Shown: positions 19,857-32,024, numbered from the stretch's first letter. The stretch is 64,000 nt of DNA from Sycon ciliatum (GCF_964019385.1 NC_088654.1:16807518-16871517), one strand, 5' to 3'. The notes: a model not told the origin generated them from the sequence alone. Numbers and translations: made by a program.

Positions 19857-20744
19857 CAACCAACTGACTCCAAGAATACGGCTAAAAAATCGAAACGCCG
19901 CCGGAACAGGAAAAGACTTAAAAAACGAGCAGCTGAACTTATATTTAACGAATCTAAGAACACAACACTGGTAACGATGATCGGGGACATAGACATCTCT
20001 GATACTGCCAAAGACATCTTAAGTCTCGGTTTAAAATTCGTTCCCAGAACTAACACCCTCCCACACACATCTTGGGTCGACAATGTCCCCAGATTCCTGC
20101 GCAACTTACATGTCCATGCATTCTTCTTGGGCCAGCCAAGTACCAGGAACCAATATTCTAGAATTTTTGCCCGATCAAACTGGACACCACCTCTAAACTC
20201 CATTCCTATCGAATTAATAGAGTTTAGTATGGATATCGGTACTACCATACAACAATTTAAACCAAAACCCACTAAAAAGAACCTCACACCAGCTGAACTT
20301 GAAGCCCTGGATACTCTCCGTAACTCCGATCTCATAATATGTAGAGCTGACAAAGGTTCCACCACTGTCGTCATGACAACGGCCAAGTATAAATCCCTTT
20401 GTCTAGACCACCTTCTAAACAAAGACACGTACGAAACCGTTGTTTCCATCCCTGACGCCCAACCAGCCTTTGAAGAAGCTTTACTCCCTATTGAGGACGA
20501 CTTACATAAACGCCTTACCAAACAACTCCGGACGCCCGGAACCCGCGTATTCCAAATTTTTACGGACTCCCGAAACTTCACAAAAATCCACTTAAGATAC
20601 GCCCCATCGTATCATCCATTCTATCACATACGTATTACTGGGCCCTCTTCATCCACTTCACCCTCTGGCCTACAATACTTAAACACCCATCCACACTCAT
20701 CAACTCTACTGATCTCCTTACAAGTACACGGAACCTGCCCCTAA
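19857..20744 (+). pseudogene. PLE 1 right arm, N-terminal RT domain, frameshifted at about 20,546
   Basis: Continues in frame from the ORF1 stop: basic linker, LSLGLKFVP block, the PLE-typical RADKGSTTVV motif and a Tyr/Lys-rich segment. Two extra bases at about 20,544-20,549 (cccgcgtatt versus cccgtatt in the left arm) shift the frame just before the KLHKNP block. The left arm is intact here but broken at about 17,390, so each arm carries a different lesion. Confidence 0.75.
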
Positions 20745-20761
20745 CGCATAACTCCGTACTC

Positions 20762-21646
20762 ATGACTATGGATGTGGTTTCCCTCTATACATCTATTAAA
20801 CACGTCCATGGCCTCCAGGCACTTGCGTGGCACCTCCGCCAGCAGGATGTCCCAGGTACATGGAGAGTGGCTGTAATAAAAATCATGAGAATTATTCTTA
20901 TGAATAACTACTTCACTTTCAATGACTCTACTTACCACCAACTCCAGGGTACAGCGATGGGCAGCCCCGCAGCTGTCGCTTACGCTAATATCTTTATGTT
21001 TCGAATGGAACGGTATCACCTTACAACTTTCTTCGCCTCCTCTCTTCTGGCAAAGAGATACATTGACGACCTTTTCGCCGTCACTGTTGAGGAACGAATC
21101 AAACAAATTACCGACGAACCCATTCAAACCAATTGCCCTGTCAAATTCACATACGAAACAAGTAAGGTAGAGATTATTATGTTAGATCTTAAACTCAGCA
21201 TCCTAGACAACGCAATTGAATCTAAAATTAATTTTAAACAAACTAACAAATTTCAATACATCTCCCCAAGATCTTCCCACCCCCACCATACCTGGAAGGC
21301 GGTGGCGCTTGGTGAAATGATTCGAGCAGGCAGGGGATCTACATCTGAAGCTACATCTTTAGGTACCCGTTCCTTTTTAGCTGCAAAACTAATCGAACGT
21401 GGCTACTCTAAATCTGTAGTCAGCGCTGCACTCTCCTCTAAGCACCGTAGACGACCTGCTCACACCAAAACTAACACCACACCTCCACTTATACTACCAT
21501 ACCACCCTGGCCTCACTGATCTCAACAAGGTGCTAAGATCCCTATGGACCAAGCATAAACTTGACACAATTTTAGGCCAGGCGCCGTTTATCGCGTGGAA
21601 AAAGACAAAATGTCTGGCTAGCCATCTGAAACATAAACATGTTTGA
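20762..21646 (+). CDS. PLE 1 right arm, reverse transcriptase catalytic part
   Basis: 294 residues beginning at the DVVSLYTSI motif, with QGTAMGSP, ANIFMF, the catalytic YIDDLF (about 21,055-21,075) and the conserved PLE C-terminal block ending SHLKHKHV. The start shown is only the first ATG after the frameshift; natively this is one protein with the upstream RT domain. No GIY-YIG motif occurs before the stop or in the 350 bp after it, as in endonuclease-lacking PLE lineages such as Athena/Coprina. Confidence 0.8.
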   Translation: MTMDVVSLYTSIKHVHGLQALAWHLRQQDVPGTWRVAVIKIMRIILMNNYFTFNDSTYHQLQGTAMGSPAAVAYANIFMFRMERYHLTTFFASSLLAKRYIDDLFAVTVEERIKQITDEPIQTNCPVKFTYETSKVEIIMLDLKLSILDNAIESKINFKQTNKFQYISPRSSHPHHTWKAVALGEMIRAGRGSTSEATSLGTRSFLAAKLIERGYSKSVVSAALSSKHRRRPAHTKTNTTPPLILPYHPGLTDLNKVLRSLWTKHKLDTILGQAPFIAWKKTKCLASHLKHKHV

Positions 21647-21734
21647 GTTCGCGCTTCCCAGCCGTCCTTTTTCCACACCTCCTATGGTTCTCACCCACAC
21701 ACCTTAATCCTATTGATAAGAAACTGTTCCTCTT

Positions 21735-21805
21735 CTTTTGACTCCATTGGTCTGATGAAGCACTCCTTTAATAGTGCAGAAATAAGCTTATCACCATCTC
21801 CCTTT
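21735..21805 (+). ncRNA. Hammerhead ribozyme, PLE 1 right arm
   Basis: CTGATGA 21,752-21,758; stem II GCACT (21,760-21,764) / AGTGC (21,773-21,777) with an 8-nt loop; GAAA 21,779-21,782; minimal palindromic stem III TAAGCTTA; U21791 pairs with A21782 and cleavage is expected after C21792. Stem I is TGGT/ACCA proximally and TCCA/TGGA distally with an internal loop between. Such short stem III hammerheads usually act best as dimers. Confidence 0.8.
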
Positions 21806-21978
21806 GGACAGTTTCTTTTTCTTCTTCACAATACACGACTCATCCACATACATCATTGCGTTTTTTAACTTTTACTATTGCGTTCAAATTTCTCTTGCAT
21901 TGCTTTGTGTTCCTATATTATCCACTACACTTTATTCATACATTGCTTTGCATTTCCATACACTTTTCTGAGTTTTGC

Positions 21979-22485
21979 CGCCCTACCGCCGATCTGCTTG
22001 CAGATATCTTTAACCCCCGGCCTCCCCGCTCCCAAACAATGATGTTCGTTTCAGGGATGACAAACAAATTTTGCGACGACCCCTTACATTTTTGTTCTGG
22101 AAGTGTTGGGTCTTCTGATTAAAACAAAAATAGCCTACCCGGGTTGGACATTTGCCGCTTGCATTCGGATTTCAAGCACATAACGAGAAAAACGGACCTA
22201 CCATGTGATCCTTTGCAGGTCAGCTGCCTTCTGTTTCTTTCTACTCTTCGTTACTTTCTTTGCAACCCCGTTTTGCCCGAATCATCGATACTGGACAAAA
22301 ATCTGTGGCGCACAGTGAACACAGCGGAGATAGGAAAATGTTCAAAATGGTAATACTGATGACTGTCACACACAAATATTGTGGTGGATAACGGATAAAC
22401 TCTCGCTCAGCCGATGATGCGCTAATTGTGAACCTTGGTAGAGAGGATATTCCCTGCTGCATGACTCATTGCAGTTTTAAACTGC

Positions 22486-22523
<38 letters not shown>

Positions 22524-22847
22524 GCAGTAGACAGCTTTGCTGAGTGGTCAACAGTGACACAAGAAATGCTGTTAATTCACAGGTGTCAATTGGTGTCCGA
22601 CGATACTTTTAAAACTACAAAGCTGCCTACGACACGGACAGCGTGCCGCAAGGGTTCCAAACTGTGGAAAGTTCCACGCCCATCTTTTGATAAGCAAGTC
22701 AGCCCCTGCATGTTCACATCCATAATGATGTGGTGTCCCAACATGAAGTAGCCTACTTTGAACTACACATACATTTTATCATGCCACTGACCGTCACTAC
22801 CTGTTACTGCTACACATGATACATGCAACCTATGTCTTCAGTCCCAC
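21979..22847. other. PLE 1 right tail remnant, CA microsatellite, unassigned
   Basis: Right after the palindrome, gccgccctaccgccgatctg resembles the PLE 2 tail terminus, so the right PLE copy extends to about 22,015 while the left is shorter. A (CA)n run lies at 22,499-22,523. No gene. Confidence 0.4.
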
Positions 22848-23204
22848 CAAGAGTGCATAACTCCCAAGAGTGCATAACCCCCAAGAGTGCATAACCCCCA
22901 AGAGTGCATAACCCCCAAGAGTGCATAACCCCCAAGAGTGTGCAGCTGCCTGCACAACCTCTATGCTGCGCTGCGACGGCAGAACTTCACATCACGTGAC
23001 ATGGTTCAAAAGGTTACGCTGGCAAACAGTGCAAAGTGACCACAAGAGAGCTGAGACCAAAGCTGGGTTGCGGACAACCCTGTATCAATCATGCACAGAG
23101 TGCAACTAATGTGTACGGGTTCATCACGTGATGTGAAATTCTGCCGTCGCAGACCCCATAGCTGGAGTTGCACACTCTTGGGGGGGGGGGGGTTATGTAC
23201 TCTT
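22848..23204. mobile_element. Large foldback element of the CAAGAG family, 357 bp
   Basis: Left end CAAGAGTGCATAAC, right end GTTATGTACTCTT; flanks AGTCCCAC (22,840-22,847) and GGTCCCAC (23,205-23,212) agree at 7 of 8. The left end is amplified as about five direct repeats of an 18-bp CCAAGAGTGCATAACCCC unit (22,848-22,941). Inner arms around CTGCGACGGCAGAACTTCAC (left) are mirrored at 23,120-23,155. Longest member of the family in this window; no transposase. Confidence 0.7.
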
Positions 23205-23909
23205 GGTCCCACTGGCTTGTCTTCATCGCTCTCAACCGCCTTGAAACTGAATTGTAAGGAAAGACAGCATCTTGTTTTGTTGTGATTGCATTCAGAACGC
23301 ACTTGCGTCGATCCCCAAAGTGAGTAGATGTACCTGGGATAAGTGGGATATTCGGACCCGCATACTCGGGTGTTACCGTACCGCCTCATAGCAATTCCTT
23401 CTGCTTTGCAGGCGGGGTTGATATTCGAGAGGTATCACCCTCGTACTTGCGTAATATTCTCTACTTATGGTTGGAATACCATTGCGATGGATAGATGCGA
23501 TTCGGCACGAAGTGAAGGCAGCGGATCTCTTCGTGGAGAGCACTCTCCAAGCTGCAGGAGATAGGCTAACTTGGCTCGACACTGTTGACAGATGCGTCGA
23601 CCCTGCTTCTGTCTAACAGGTTCAGGGAAGATGCGAGCAGTGTGTATTATTATGGTTGGAAGATCAGTGAAAAAACGATAAAGGACCGTACTGAGCAGGT
23701 GTATGTCTTAACCCGGGTACGCACTAAGTGAGTTCCACTGTACTTTAGAATACAGGCGACTACTTATACCAACGCATATGGCCGATTGGTTTGCAGGCCT
23801 GCCTGCGAATCATGAGGTCCCGAGTTCAAGACCTGCGCTGGTAGCAGGGAGCGTGTGAAAAGACTTTATACGCGTGTTGAACTGCGTCGACACCCACGGT
23901 CAACTGGGT
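23205..23909. other. Unassigned sequence
   Basis: Frames are short and lack domain features. Nothing was recognised apart from the flanking elements. Confidence 0.3.
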
Positions 23910-23919
23910 ACTCACAGCT

Positions 23920-24418
23920 AGCCCTTTCCCAAAGGTGCTCTTTTAATTCGCACTTAGTGCTTTTCGCGTCCCTCAAAATAATTATGCTGAAAAAGTGCTC
24001 TTTTTCAGTGAAAACAGGCAAAAAGTGCTCTTTTTTTCAGTGAAGCATAGCCATGATACATGTTCAGATATGAACCTAAGCTGAGAAATGAATACGCACT
24101 CTTCCATTTATGGGTCCACGAAAGGCAAAACAGGAAGTAAAGTTCAAAAACCCATTTTTTACAGCATTGTGTACACCTGGTACACCGGGTACAAGCTTCA
24201 CCAACTTGTTGCCCCCCAAAAAAGCGGCTTGCCAAGGCCCATCAAGCACTCGGAAACTGTGATCGCATGCATGCGCAAACAGATTTTAGCACTTTTCAGC
24301 TAAAAAAGCTCAAAAAAGGCGATATTCACCAACAAACGCAATAAAGGGCGAAAGAAACGGGCTTTTCCAAAAGGGCCAAAAAGGGCGAAAAAAGGGCGAG
24401 CACCTTTGGGAAAGGGCT
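23920..24418. mobile_element. Mutator-like MITE, 499 bp, 10-bp target duplication
   Basis: Terminal inverted repeat of 21 bp starting AGCCCTTTCCCAAAGGTGCT at both ends, flanked by exact 10-bp direct repeats ACTCACAGCT (23,910-23,919 and 24,419-24,428). Subterminal sequence repeats agtgctcttttt and aaagggcg words. A 9-10-bp duplication is typical of Mutator-type elements; no transposase inside. Confidence 0.75.
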
Positions 24419-24428
24419 ACTCACAGCT

Positions 24429-24843
24429 CGGAGTGAGAATAACAAGGATGCAGTTTACAGGGTTATGGGCCGTTACACGCCCGATTGGTTGAGAGACTAA
24501 CCTCCTCTCCCCGGGCTCACTTGTGAGGTCTGCATTCGCCACTAAGGTTAACAGGCATAGTGGTGGCCTGCGGATGCGAAGGCTAGTTTGTTTGTTTCTG
24601 AACATTCAAGCGATGCCGCCGCGGATCCCGCGAATATTATTACTTTATAATACAGCCGAGGTCCACCATCTTCTTTATTTATTTTTATTTATTTTTTACT
24701 AGGAACAAAGCCCTACCAAAAGACATGTGGAGACAAACACAAAACAAGACGCAATGGATGTAGGGACGGCGTGCCGATGTACGGGGAGAAAATCGACTTA
24801 CCAGAGGTCTCCCCAGTATAATGTGAAACTGGATGCCACTCAC
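24429..24843. other. Unassigned sequence
   Basis: T-rich stretch at about 24,670-24,700. No element or gene recognised. Confidence 0.3.
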
Positions 24844-25094
24844 CTTAGCTTTGCAATTTTCCGGAGCTCCACAGGAAAGGTGACCGCGAAGCGTTCCAAG
24901 AACGTCTCCCTTGGGCAATGCGCTACGGGAATCAGCAGCGCGTCTTGCGCTGTGTGTTCATCATGATTGTATCGATGTGACACGAGACTGGACCTGGCCA
25001 GTCTGGTTTGCACTGCGGAGTTGTAGCTCGCCCATGAGGTATCTCTTGGTCCTCGAACCACCCTGCATGCCTCGGTCGAGCAAGTAGTATCCAT
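24844..25094 (-). CDS. Possible exon, unidentified
   Basis: A minus-strand open frame ends at a good splice donor (AAGCTAAG followed by GTGAGTGG, junction at 24,843/24,844) and has balanced composition with an ALLIPVAHCPRETFLERF segment. No acceptor or partner exon was fixed and no family recognised. The upstream limit is the first ATG, not an established exon border. Weak call. Confidence 0.2.
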
Positions 25095-25780
25095 GACGGA
25101 TAACCGGCGGTGTCGAGCCAGCTAACGTTTCAAACGAGCCGCGCGACAGTAGTAAGCAGCGGAAGTCGAGAACACACCTGTATCATCCATATTCAACCGA
25201 CATACAGTGTGCTTGCTGGTGGGGCGGCACGAACAACTAATTACTTCCTTTGCTGCAGAAGCTCTGCTATCATTCTTTTGGCCTACACTACAGGCTCAGC
25301 GCACCCTGCCTGAGGCTTGACCAGAGTCAGCCGAAATACAAGCGTTGCATGGGATGTCCAGTCTTCTCAGTACTACAGTAGGTTCCAAAGAAGACTGCCG
25401 TGGCATGGCCATATGTGGCTGTACAAGACCTCCATCATTGTCGTGATGTCCATTCTCCGAACCGCCAGAACCGCCACAAGTAGTCGTCGGTCGACCCTCA
25501 CGCAAGTCAAGTTAGTTCTTCTCTTTCTGTCGTTCTGTCGTTGGACGAATATTTCCGACGGGATGCACGTTCGCCAACATCCATTTCCCATCCACACGGA
25601 CCCTGTGGTTGTCATTTTCCAACCTGGTGGCAGCTGCCGAGGTTCGCTGCAGGACAAGTGAGCTGGACTCGTCGGCACGTCGAAAGCGGAGGTGAGCGGC
25701 TTCGCAAAGACAAACTACACATTATACCTGTTCTCATTATTGTCGACGATGTGCATGTCGTTCGCTGATACGGTCACCAC
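25095..25780. other. Unassigned sequence
   Basis: Overlapping short frames on both strands without domain features. Nothing else recognised. Confidence 0.3.
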
Positions 25781-25820
25781 CGGAGAGTCGTGTTGTGTGA
25801 AAGCCCTTCACGACTCTCTG
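25781..25820. mobile_element. Foldback mini-element (CGGAGAGT type), 40 bp
   Basis: Arms GGAGAGTCGTG and CACGACTCTC. Flanks GTCACCAC (25,773-25,780) and GTCATCAC (25,821-25,828), 7 of 8. Its right duplication is shared with the next mini-element. Confidence 0.65.
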
Positions 25821-25828
25821 GTCATCAC

Positions 25829-25858
25829 CAGGGAGTCGTAGAAAGATACGACTCCCTG
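25829..25858. mobile_element. Foldback mini-element (CAGGGAGT type), 30 bp
   Basis: CAGGGAGTCGTA and TACGACTCCCTG arms with a 6-nt centre, flanked by exact GTCATCAC copies (25,821-25,828 and 25,859-25,866). It sits immediately next to the 40-bp element, using that element's target duplication as its own target. Confidence 0.8.
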
Positions 25859-26169
25859 GTCATCACCATCATCGACATCATGGCAACACGCCAACAGACC
25901 AGTGGCACAGCGCTAGTAGTAAACATATTCTTCTAAATGTAGTAGAGTGCTGCGTGTGGAATCCAACCGCGTGAATCAAGTAAGTAACGCGCCCTGCACC
26001 TCCAACCAGCTCCCGGGATCCGCAGGTCTTGGGCAGCACAGCACCCAGCGCGGCATTCGCTTGATCAGTAGTACAATCATGACTGTAGTGTAGTACTAGT
26101 AGTAGTGCCTGCATCAATTTTGGGAAAACCACAATACAGAGAATGCCAAAACCATTAGCCTGATTAGGC

Positions 26170-26438
26170 ATTACCAAAATCCAGTAGTCAGGTAGTGTGA
26201 AACTGCTGCTTGTTACTGCTGCTGCTTGCTGTCCATCTAAATTGTCATGGTCCAAGTACAGTGCTGGTTTACCAAGGCGTTCGGTTTTGCACGATTCTTG
26301 TTCGCATAGCTTCCTGATCTTCGCATCTTTGAGCCACACGAGTAACAGTTGTGTGGAAAGTTGCTTTGCGTCCTTGAATCGTGGTTTGACCGTATTATAT
26401 TGTCCAATGGTCTTGGCAGTATCGTCATCCACATGCAT
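26170..26438 (-). CDS. Possible coding fragment, unidentified
   Basis: Minus-strand frame with protein-like composition in its first 85 residues (VKPRFKDAKQLSTQLLLVWL, then LYLDHDNLDG), followed by less convincing sequence. No family recognised, and splice borders not established. Could be a captured gene fragment or chance. Confidence 0.2.
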
Positions 26439-26820
26439 GTACTATTATAAGTGTCCACTGTTATTACATGCTCCCATCATACGACTATGTAAAAATACAA
26501 GGCAATTTTTTCTAAGTGAATGCATGCTTGCTTGCTGCTCTTTAAAAAAAAAACAGGATCAAAATCTGTCCAAATTTGAGAGAGAAAATGGAAAATTGAT
26601 TTTTTTACCTCGCTTTGCTGGCTGATTTCTGTGCGCCGCTGCTTTGTCTTTGAAGAAGTCATGCACCTTATTGTTCATCTCAACGCATCCACGTGGGGTG
26701 TTCCCCTGTCAGGCTGGCGCTGGCCTACATGTAGAATCCATGGGGCATACACAATGCCAATGGCCCTTTGACTGGATGGAAAAGAGGGCACACTTCTAGT
26801 AAATGGACTGTAGTCTAGTA
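26439..26820. other. Unassigned sequence
   Basis: No gene, inverted terminal repeat or repeat copy recognised. Confidence 0.3.
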
Positions 26821-28818
<1,998 letters not shown>

Positions 28819-28949
28819 CTGTATTTTTTTCTTCACCATATGAACAGGCAAGACTGCCTTCTCACCGGGGCTATTGGCCCACGGCTCTCACAATATGATG
28901 ACAATGTTTAAAATGTGTATGAAGAAGAAAGGAACGGAAAAGAAGATAA

Positions 28950-29035
28950 TGGACTTTCTAGCGTAACTTGCAGTTCCTTGGTCCTTTTTCTTTTCTCTAA
29001 ATTTATCCTTGGCTCTCCATCCGAGTCCATTCCAG
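28950..29035 (+). mobile_element. Dispersed repeat, right part after the GTT tract
   Basis: Segment agcgtaacttgcagttcctt followed by ggtcctttttcttttct and a tail resembling 61,520-61,555. It matches the end of the 61-kb element, about 1.85 kb away from the other half here. Confidence 0.6.
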
Positions 29036-29139
29036 TAAAAGAACCCGAAATTCATTTTAACAATGTCAATCGGCTGTTATCAAAGATCACTTGCAAACCC
29101 ACAAAATATGCAGCTTCTTACCGTATTACCGTATTACTC

Positions 29140-29350
29140 ATTGGTTTGAGGAAACGATGAAAACTGGAAAAGTCTGAAGTAAAAGTGACTGTCACCACCA
29201 GGACTCGAACCAGGGTCCTTGGCTTGAGGCCATACCAGCGATGCTCTAACCACAGAGCTACATGTACATCCCGTATTGTGTATAGCTGTCAAGCCTGTCA
29301 TACCATCAGAGACCGTTCAACATTTCCTTCAGACTTCGAAACTCACGAAA
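29140..29350 (-). repeat. tRNA-like SINE-type unit, dispersed copy
   Basis: Diverged copy of the 281-bp array unit: TTGGTTTGAGG start, GTCTGAAG arm, tRNA-like core (29,191-29,265, minus strand, intact B box GGTTCGAGTCC) and CTTCAGACTT arm. The variable anticodon region has extra bases, so it is not a tRNA gene. Confidence 0.7.
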
Positions 29351-29975
29351 ACCGTTGCTTGCTGAAGGCTCAACTATTGTATCAGCCAGTTTGATGCCTC
29401 TGGCTCGCTGGCAACACCCAGAAGCTTCCTCTGTGAGAAACTCACGTGGGCCTCGAATTTTCAATACACGTATAACTATTGGCCGCAAGATGTGCTCTCC
29501 GGGTTCGCACACTCCCCAGTAACCCTTGGCGGCCCATATATGGCGGGTATTTCCGGGAGAAACAGTGGAAGAATTTGGTAATTTTTCTGGTACATGAAAT
29601 TTCATACGTGTTGTTAGTTTGACAGCATGAAACAAGGTGGAGGACACTGTGTTCGGAAACCGTGACCTTGCTACAACCATCCACGGTCGGTAGAGCCCCG
29701 GTCCGTTGGGACCATCGGAACCTTATGGGTGTTGAACCCAGTTCTGTACAACATGTGTGAACTATGACAAGGTTTATCTAATACTAGTATTGAACTAGTA
29801 TTGGGTTATGATTATATAATGGAATTTCATGCAAGTTTGGTACGTGGATAAAGAAATGAATCAGTATTCAAGGAAGTGCCTGCCGTAAGGTTTGTATGGT
29901 TCTGCCAATTATTTCACTGCCCCAAGTTGTAAGGATTATCCACCATAGGCTAATACGACCTACATGTATTGTCAT
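29351..29975. other. Repeat fragments
   Basis: Contains a single diverged copy of the palindrome arm of 3,415-3,587 (about 29,620-29,710). Two fragments of the 200-bp MITE family (about 29,555-29,610 and 29,829-29,927) match 45,229-45,428. No gene. Confidence 0.5.
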
Positions 29976-30122
29976 ACAAAGATTACACAGCACTGAAGCA
30001 AACAAATCTCTTTCCGCTGTTACTCGGACTCTTGGTCATATGCGGTCTGATGAGTGTTATCACACGAGACTCCGAGTAGCAGCGTAAAGAGATTTGTTTG
30101 CTTCATTGCTGTGTAATATTTG
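29976..30122. mobile_element. Foldback element with about 50-bp arms
   Basis: The left arm, ATTACACAGCACTGAAGCAA and onward, is mirrored at 30,072-30,122 with few mismatches around a 40-nt loop. Flanking sequence ggctaatacgacct is repeated at about 30,217. Non-coding. Confidence 0.6.
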
Positions 30123-30586
30123 TATTACTTGCTCTGTCCACTGAACATTGAGTACTGTAAGCAGCCTGAGGACTTTAGACAACTGTGTATTGTTACACAT
30201 ATAATATTTTATTTAATAGGCTAATACGACCTATTGTCACACAGAGATAGAATTCAATCATTCTTCAATCTTCATGCTATTGATCATTCAATGGGTGGAT
30301 GTCACTGTCCAGTCAAGTGGTATGTGCCAGCCGGCCAAGGACGTTGAAACTCTCGGATGAAACCTAGCAGTTGACGGCAGGTCCATTTGCAGTGGTTGGT
30401 AAGTTGGTAGCTGACTTTAAATCCGTGATTCGATATACATGTACATGTACATCATTTCTTGATGGCAAGGAGGTGAGACAACAAGAGCAATGTGATGACT
30501 GCACAGTGACACAAGCAGGCCATGCCATGCCATGAACTTGCGAACACGCCAGTGATATGTGGTGATGACTGCAGGAGTTAGGCATA
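30123..30586. other. Unassigned sequence
   Basis: No gene recognised; short palindromic runs of acatgtacatgtaca near 30,438. Confidence 0.3.
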
Positions 30587-30786
30587 TGCGGATAATGCCG
30601 GCAGAAAAATTGGCAGAATTCGGTACTTCTTCTGGTAAGTTTCATGCATATTTGGTATGTGGATAAAGAAATGGAGCAGAATTCGAGGAATTGCCCGCCA
30701 TAAGGTTTGTATGGTTCGGCCAATTTCATTGCTTTTACCAGAAAAAGTACCGAATTCTGCCAATTTTTCAGCCGACATTATCCGCA
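30587..30786. mobile_element. 200-bp MITE, GCGGATAATG termini
   Basis: Terminal inverted repeats of about 50 bp (TGCGGATAATGCCGGC ... GGCAGAATTCGGTAC) at both ends. The same family and length occur at 45,229-45,428. The remaining interior gives an apparent ORF that is just the repeat. Confidence 0.7.
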
Positions 30787-31357
30787 AAGGCCTTTAAACA
30801 CTGTGTACTAATACTAGGGATGCATCAGGGGAGTGGATTTAAAATCAGTCCACACCAAGGAATGCAATACAGTCATGTAGATCTACATGTACATGTAGAT
30901 GTGTGCAGAGCTCGGATATCATATGTAGCGATTGAGACTCCCTCGATTTAGGCTCAGGCCTGTGGAGAGTTCATAAAATGCAAATTCAAGTTTCTTGTCG
31001 ATTGAAGAAACCTTTACAAAGCCTTATGATAGTACAAGCCCTGGTCTTGAAATTAGGGACTGAGAAAAGGGCTAAGCAGGTCATTCACAACAATTCCACC
31101 AGGGTTCAGCTTCTCAGGGGAGACAAAAGCAATTCACCGAGCAAGCGCTCCTGCGTTGCGTGCGTGCGTAAAGGGACAAAACCTGAAATATGCTACCGTT
31201 CGACGAGCACACCTGTCACGTCCCAGAAAGCCTGCCGACACCATCCATTCGACATAGGGCTTCGCCGTGTCGTGATCAATACTCAAAGCGCGAGTTCCAA
31301 TGTCGGGAGTAAGCGAATTTCTGAACCGGCAGATGTCCACTTGGACATTGATAGCAT
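30787..31357. other. Unassigned sequence
   Basis: Includes an ACATGTAGATCTACATGTAC palindromic cluster near 30,878-30,900. No gene recognised. Confidence 0.3.
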
Positions 31358-31398
31358 CAAGAGTACAATAACCATGGTTTTGTAGAATGTGTACTCTT
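31358..31398. mobile_element. Foldback mini-element (CAAGAG type), 41 bp
   Basis: CAAGAGTAC and GTACTCTT ends with a longer non-paired centre containing ccatgg. Flanks GATAGCAT (31,350-31,357) and GACAGCAT (31,399-31,406), 7 of 8. Confidence 0.65.
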
Positions 31399-32016
31399 GA
31401 CAGCATTTTAGAAGCGTTGTGCAGCGTTTCCTGGACCTGCATCGGCATTACTTGGGTTAGTGACACCGAGTGGCAGTGTGCACTGGTCTGTCCTGTTTAA
31501 CCATGTGTAAGGTGGCGATGCGGCTTCTCGAGGACGAACCGGGCAGCACTGGACACGACCTAATCAAAGTGTCGGAAGTAGTTTGTCGCTGCCACGGCTT
31601 TCACTTCAGCCTGTAGCCGGACAACGAAGCATGTCGTGACGATTGAGTTCTGCGTTCCATGGCCTTTTCGACCTCCAGATTTCCTGTTTTCTCGCGCGAG
31701 CCTGAGATTAAAATTATTTTGTCTTGGGCCACATTTTACCATCGACACTCTTGGTAACACCGTCATGGTAATACATGTACTAGTATTGGTGATATTTCTC
31801 CCACTCGGCAACAGATGTGGTAACGGGAACGGCAGCGATTTTATCATCGCTACTCTACCCTGATACAACAAACAGCACCGCCGCACCAAAACGGACTCAG
31901 CGCAGCTGCAAGCCAAGACTACGGACAGTGGCCGCACCGCGCTTCAATGCCGGAACTTGATTATGTGATTATCCGACAATCTCTATGGAGTATGGAGCGA
32001 GATCCGGCAACCTTGC
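31399..32016. other. Unassigned sequence upstream of a TATA box
   Basis: No gene recognised. Composition becomes GC-richer towards 32.0 kb. Confidence 0.3.
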
Positions 32017-32024
32017 TATAAAAG
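32017..32024 (+). promoter_or_regulatory. Candidate TATA box
   Basis: Consensus TATAAAAG in a GC-rich surround, 373 bp upstream of the open frame at 32,397. Position and context fit a core promoter, but no initiator or transcript evidence is available. Confidence 0.35.

Larger units (their letters stand above)
15752..21978. repeat. 6.2-kb near-perfect palindrome of two PLE copies
   Basis: Arms of about 3.1 kb mirror each other about position 18,865, with an 11-bp spacer (18,860-18,870). Only scattered substitutions and a few 1-2-bp indels distinguish them. Homology ends at about 15,752 on the left and 21,978 on the right. The 5' ends meet at the centre, and the 3' ends with hammerheads point outward. 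It would extrude or foldback readily, and an assembly artefact must be considered. Confidence 0.9.

Noticed and set aside
30046-30075. Hammerhead-like core (ctgatgag, short stem, gaga)
   Set aside because: The conserved GAAA reads GAGA and no consistent stem I forms; it lies in the loop of a foldback element.
30364-30787. Apparent related proteins sharing an AEPYKPYGGQFLEF segment (also at 45,108-45,473)
   Set aside because: The shared segment is the 200-bp MITE translated; target flanks and terminal repeats explain it.
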